Part shown: positions 62,407 through 64,000 of the stretch, in pieces
How the letters are laid out: every line of letters begins with the position of its first letter
Numbering within the stretch: position 1 is the stretch's first letter
From: Streptomyces sp. NBC_00234
GTDB lineage: Bacteria; Actinomycetota; Actinomycetes; Streptomycetales; Streptomycetaceae
Direction of reading: 5' to 3'
Assembly (NCBI RefSeq): GCF_036195325.1
Contig: NZ_CP108101.1
Location: 1,612,001-1,676,000, forward strand
DNA length: 64,000 nucleotides
Position numbers and translations under genes: made by a program
The notes under the pieces: model-generated
Database searches by the model: none
Seen by the model: the letters and a program-made list of their open reading frames with translations, nothing else
What the model was told of the DNA's origin: nothing

Positions 62407-64000
62407 CTAGTCAACGGGGGTCACGGAGACCGGTACGGCGTTGAGCACGGCGGTGCCGGACAGCGGGTCGAGCAGCGTGCCGTCGAGCAGCTGGTTCACA
62501 TTGACTCCGGGGGCGGCCGAGGCGACGGACATCCGGGTGCCGGGCCGGCTGTGCCCCCAGCCGTGCGGCAGGCTCACCACTCCGGCCCGTACCGCGTCCG
62601 TGATCTCCGTCGGTGCCTCCACCGCGCCTCCGGCGGCCGTGACACGGGCGGTGGCGCCGTCCGTGAGGCCGATCCGGGCGGCGTCGTCGGGGTGGATCTG
62701 CAGGGTGCAGACGTTCGTGCCACCACTCAGCGCGGCGACGTTGTGCATCCAGCTGTTGTTGGAGCGCAGATGGCGGCGGCCCACGAGGACGAGCCCGTCC
62801 TGCTGCTTGTCCAGCGCCCGCCGGAGCCGGGGCAGATCCGCGGCGATCGCTGCCGGGAACAGCTCGATGCGCCCGCTGCGGGTCCTGAGCAGCTGCGGAA
62901 CGCGGGGCTCCAGCGGCCCCAGGTCGATGCCGTGCGGATGGGCGAGGAGCCGGTCCAGGGTGAGGTCGTACGGGCCGAGGCGCAGCATCAGGTCGAGGCG
63001 CCGTTCGGGTCCGGTCGCGCCGGAGAGTTCGCCCGCGAGCTCCTTCGGCGCACCCGCCGCGGCGAGGGCGGTGTCGATGACCAGGTCGTCGACCGTGTGC
63101 GGCGCGGCGCCGTGCATCGCGCCGACGGCGAGGACGAGCCGGGCCAGGAGCTCGCTCTCGTCCATCCGGTCCGCCTCCAGGGGAACGGCCGGGCGGGTGT
63201 AGCGGGCCTGGTTGCGCACGGCGAGGGAGTTGAGCGCGAAGTCGAAGTGGGCGCTCTGCGAGGGCGGGGGCGGCGGCAGCACGACATCGGCGTGACGTGA
63301 GGTCTCGTTGAGATACGGATCGACGCTGACCATGAAGTCGAGTCCGCCGGCCAGCGCCCGGTCGAGCCGGTCGCCGTCCGGGGCGGAGAGTACGGGGTTG
63401 GCGGCGAGCACGAGCAGGGCGCGGATCCGGCCCTCCCCCGGCGTTTCGATCTCCTCGGCGAGCGCGGCGATGGGCAGTTCGCCCTTGGCCTCCGGGTGCC
63501 CGGAGACCCTGCTCGCCCAGCGGCCGAGGGCGAAGCCCTTGCCGGGCGCGGCCGGGCGGGGCGCGCGTCCGGTGGCGGACAGGGGGAACAGGGCGCCGCC
63601 GGGACGGTCGAGGTTGCCGGTCAGGATGTTGAGGACGTCGACGAGCCAGCTGGCGAGGGTGCCGTGCTCGACGGTGCAGCTGCCGATGCGCCCGTACACG
63701 GCGGCGGCGGGGGCGGCGGCCAGCTCGCGGGCGATCGCACGGATGGTCTCGGCGTCGACGTCGCATGCCGCGGCGACCGCTTCCGGGGTGAACTCCGCGA
63801 GTGCTTCGGTCAGTTCGTCCAGGCCGTCGAGGTGCTCGGTGAGCGGGCCCGGGTCCGCGAGCTTCTCCTCGACCAGGACGTGGGCGACGGCGGCGAGGAG
63901 CAGCGCGTCGGCACCGGGCCGGATCGGGACGTGCCGGTCGGCGAGCCGGGCGGTACGGGTGCGGCGCGGGTCGATGACGGTGAGGGTGCCGCCGCGCCGC
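62407..64000 (-). CDS. Molybdopterin-dependent oxidoreductase (partial, N-terminus beyond window)
   Basis: About 530 C-terminal residues visible, entering from the right edge. It has the molybdopterin oxidoreductase central region (VYGRIGSCTVEHGTLASWLVDVLNILTGNLDRPGG), the ALLVLAANPVLSAPDGDRLDRAL block and the C-terminal dinucleotide-binding domain (RSNNSWMHN, LQIHPDDAARIGLTDGATARV, LPHGWGHSRPGTRMS). Substrate unknown; homologues are annotated as formate-dehydrogenase- or nitrate-reductase-like. Cys/Sec ligand and Fe-S motif lie beyond the window. Confidence 0.9.
   Translation of the reverse strand, partial: RRGGTLTVIDPRRTRTARLADRHVPIRPGADALLLAAVAHVLVEEKLADPGPLTEHLDGLDELTEALAEFTPEAVAAACDVDAETIRAIARELAAAPAAAVYGRIGSCTVEHGTLASWLVDVLNILTGNLDRPGGALFPLSATGRAPRPAAPGKGFALGRWASRVSGHPEAKGELPIAALAEEIETPGEGRIRALLVLAANPVLSAPDGDRLDRALAGGLDFMVSVDPYLNETSRHADVVLPPPPPSQSAHFDFALNSLAVRNQARYTRPAVPLEADRMDESELLARLVLAVGAMHGAAPHTVDDLVIDTALAAAGAPKELAGELSGATGPERRLDLMLRLGPYDLTLDRLLAHPHGIDLGPLEPRVPQLLRTRSGRIELFPAAIAADLPRLRRALDKQQDGLVLVGRRHLRSNNSWMHNVAALSGGTNVCTLQIHPDDAARIGLTDGATARVTAAGGAVEAPTEITDAVRAGVVSLPHGWGHSRPGTRMSVASAAPGVNVNQLLDGTLLDPLSGTAVLNAVPVSVTPVD

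Overview
The window looks like chromosomal DNA of a Streptomyces or close relative. It has very high G+C with G/C-rich third codon positions, a mycothiol-dependent formaldehyde dehydrogenase, many TetR-family regulators, an AfsR/SARP-type giant regulator, Tat/Sec-exported polysaccharide enzymes, and several start codons placed for leaderless transcription. I see no phage, plasmid, transposase or CRISPR genes. Function calls come from reading translated sequence and recalling family motifs; no database search was run.

Layout. 1-1.1 kb: 5' end of an M20 peptidase gene, tRNA-Leu(GAG) and a strong terminator. 1.1-8.0 kb: a pectin island (rhamnogalacturonan acetylesterase, PL9 and PL3 pectate lyases, PL11 rhamnogalacturonan lyase) that encloses a SigE-family sigma factor and a proline-rich membrane partner. 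8-11 kb: RluA-type pseudouridine synthase, then MBL hydrolase plus S-(hydroxymethyl)mycothiol dehydrogenase. 11-15 kb: amidohydrolase plus APC permease, divergent from a TetR gene. 15-18 kb: gluconate regulator, kinase and permease. 18-23.7 kb: cytochrome b and Mo-oxidoreductase pair, APC permease, a repeat-like hypothetical, ASCH protein, and a GH18 chitinase with a DasR-like site. 23.8-28.4 kb: FAD-dependent dehydrogenase, TetR and 20-beta-hydroxysteroid dehydrogenase, then NUDIX and two DUF202 proteins. 28.4-33.1 kb: quinone-type oxidoreductase, glucarate dehydratase, and an APH-like kinase plus acyl-CoA dehydrogenase operon. 33.2-38.7 kb: secreted M28 aminopeptidase, a large palindromic element, LuxR-type regulator, a methionyl-tRNA-synthetase-like protein lacking KMSKS, and small proteins. 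38.8-43.3 kb: TetR, acyl-CoA synthetase, SDR, exported NamZ muramidase. 43.4-49.7 kb: two hypotheticals, SoxR, MaoC and TetR, YiaA-like protein, acyl-CoA dehydrogenase and TetR, ArsR. 49.8-54.3 kb: EamA exporter, PPK2, alcohol and aldehyde dehydrogenases. 54.6-64 kb: SARP/AfsR-like regulator, orphan ABC ATPase, MFS and CitMHS transporters, truncated molybdopterin oxidoreductase.

How it works together. The theme is saprophytic carbon use: extracellular pectin, chitin, peptide and muropeptide breakdown, sugar-acid catabolism (gluconate, glucarate), and acyl-CoA/fatty-acid or steroid-like substrate breakdown. Regulation is the most informative layer. Three distinct TetR-type operator motifs each recur at two promoters kilobases apart or across a divergent block, linking acyl-CoA genes into small regulons. 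Two kinds of palindromic non-coding element sit in intergenic spaces. The most unusual protein is the MetRS-like one at 36.1-37.7 kb, which keeps the fold signatures but has lost catalytic motifs.
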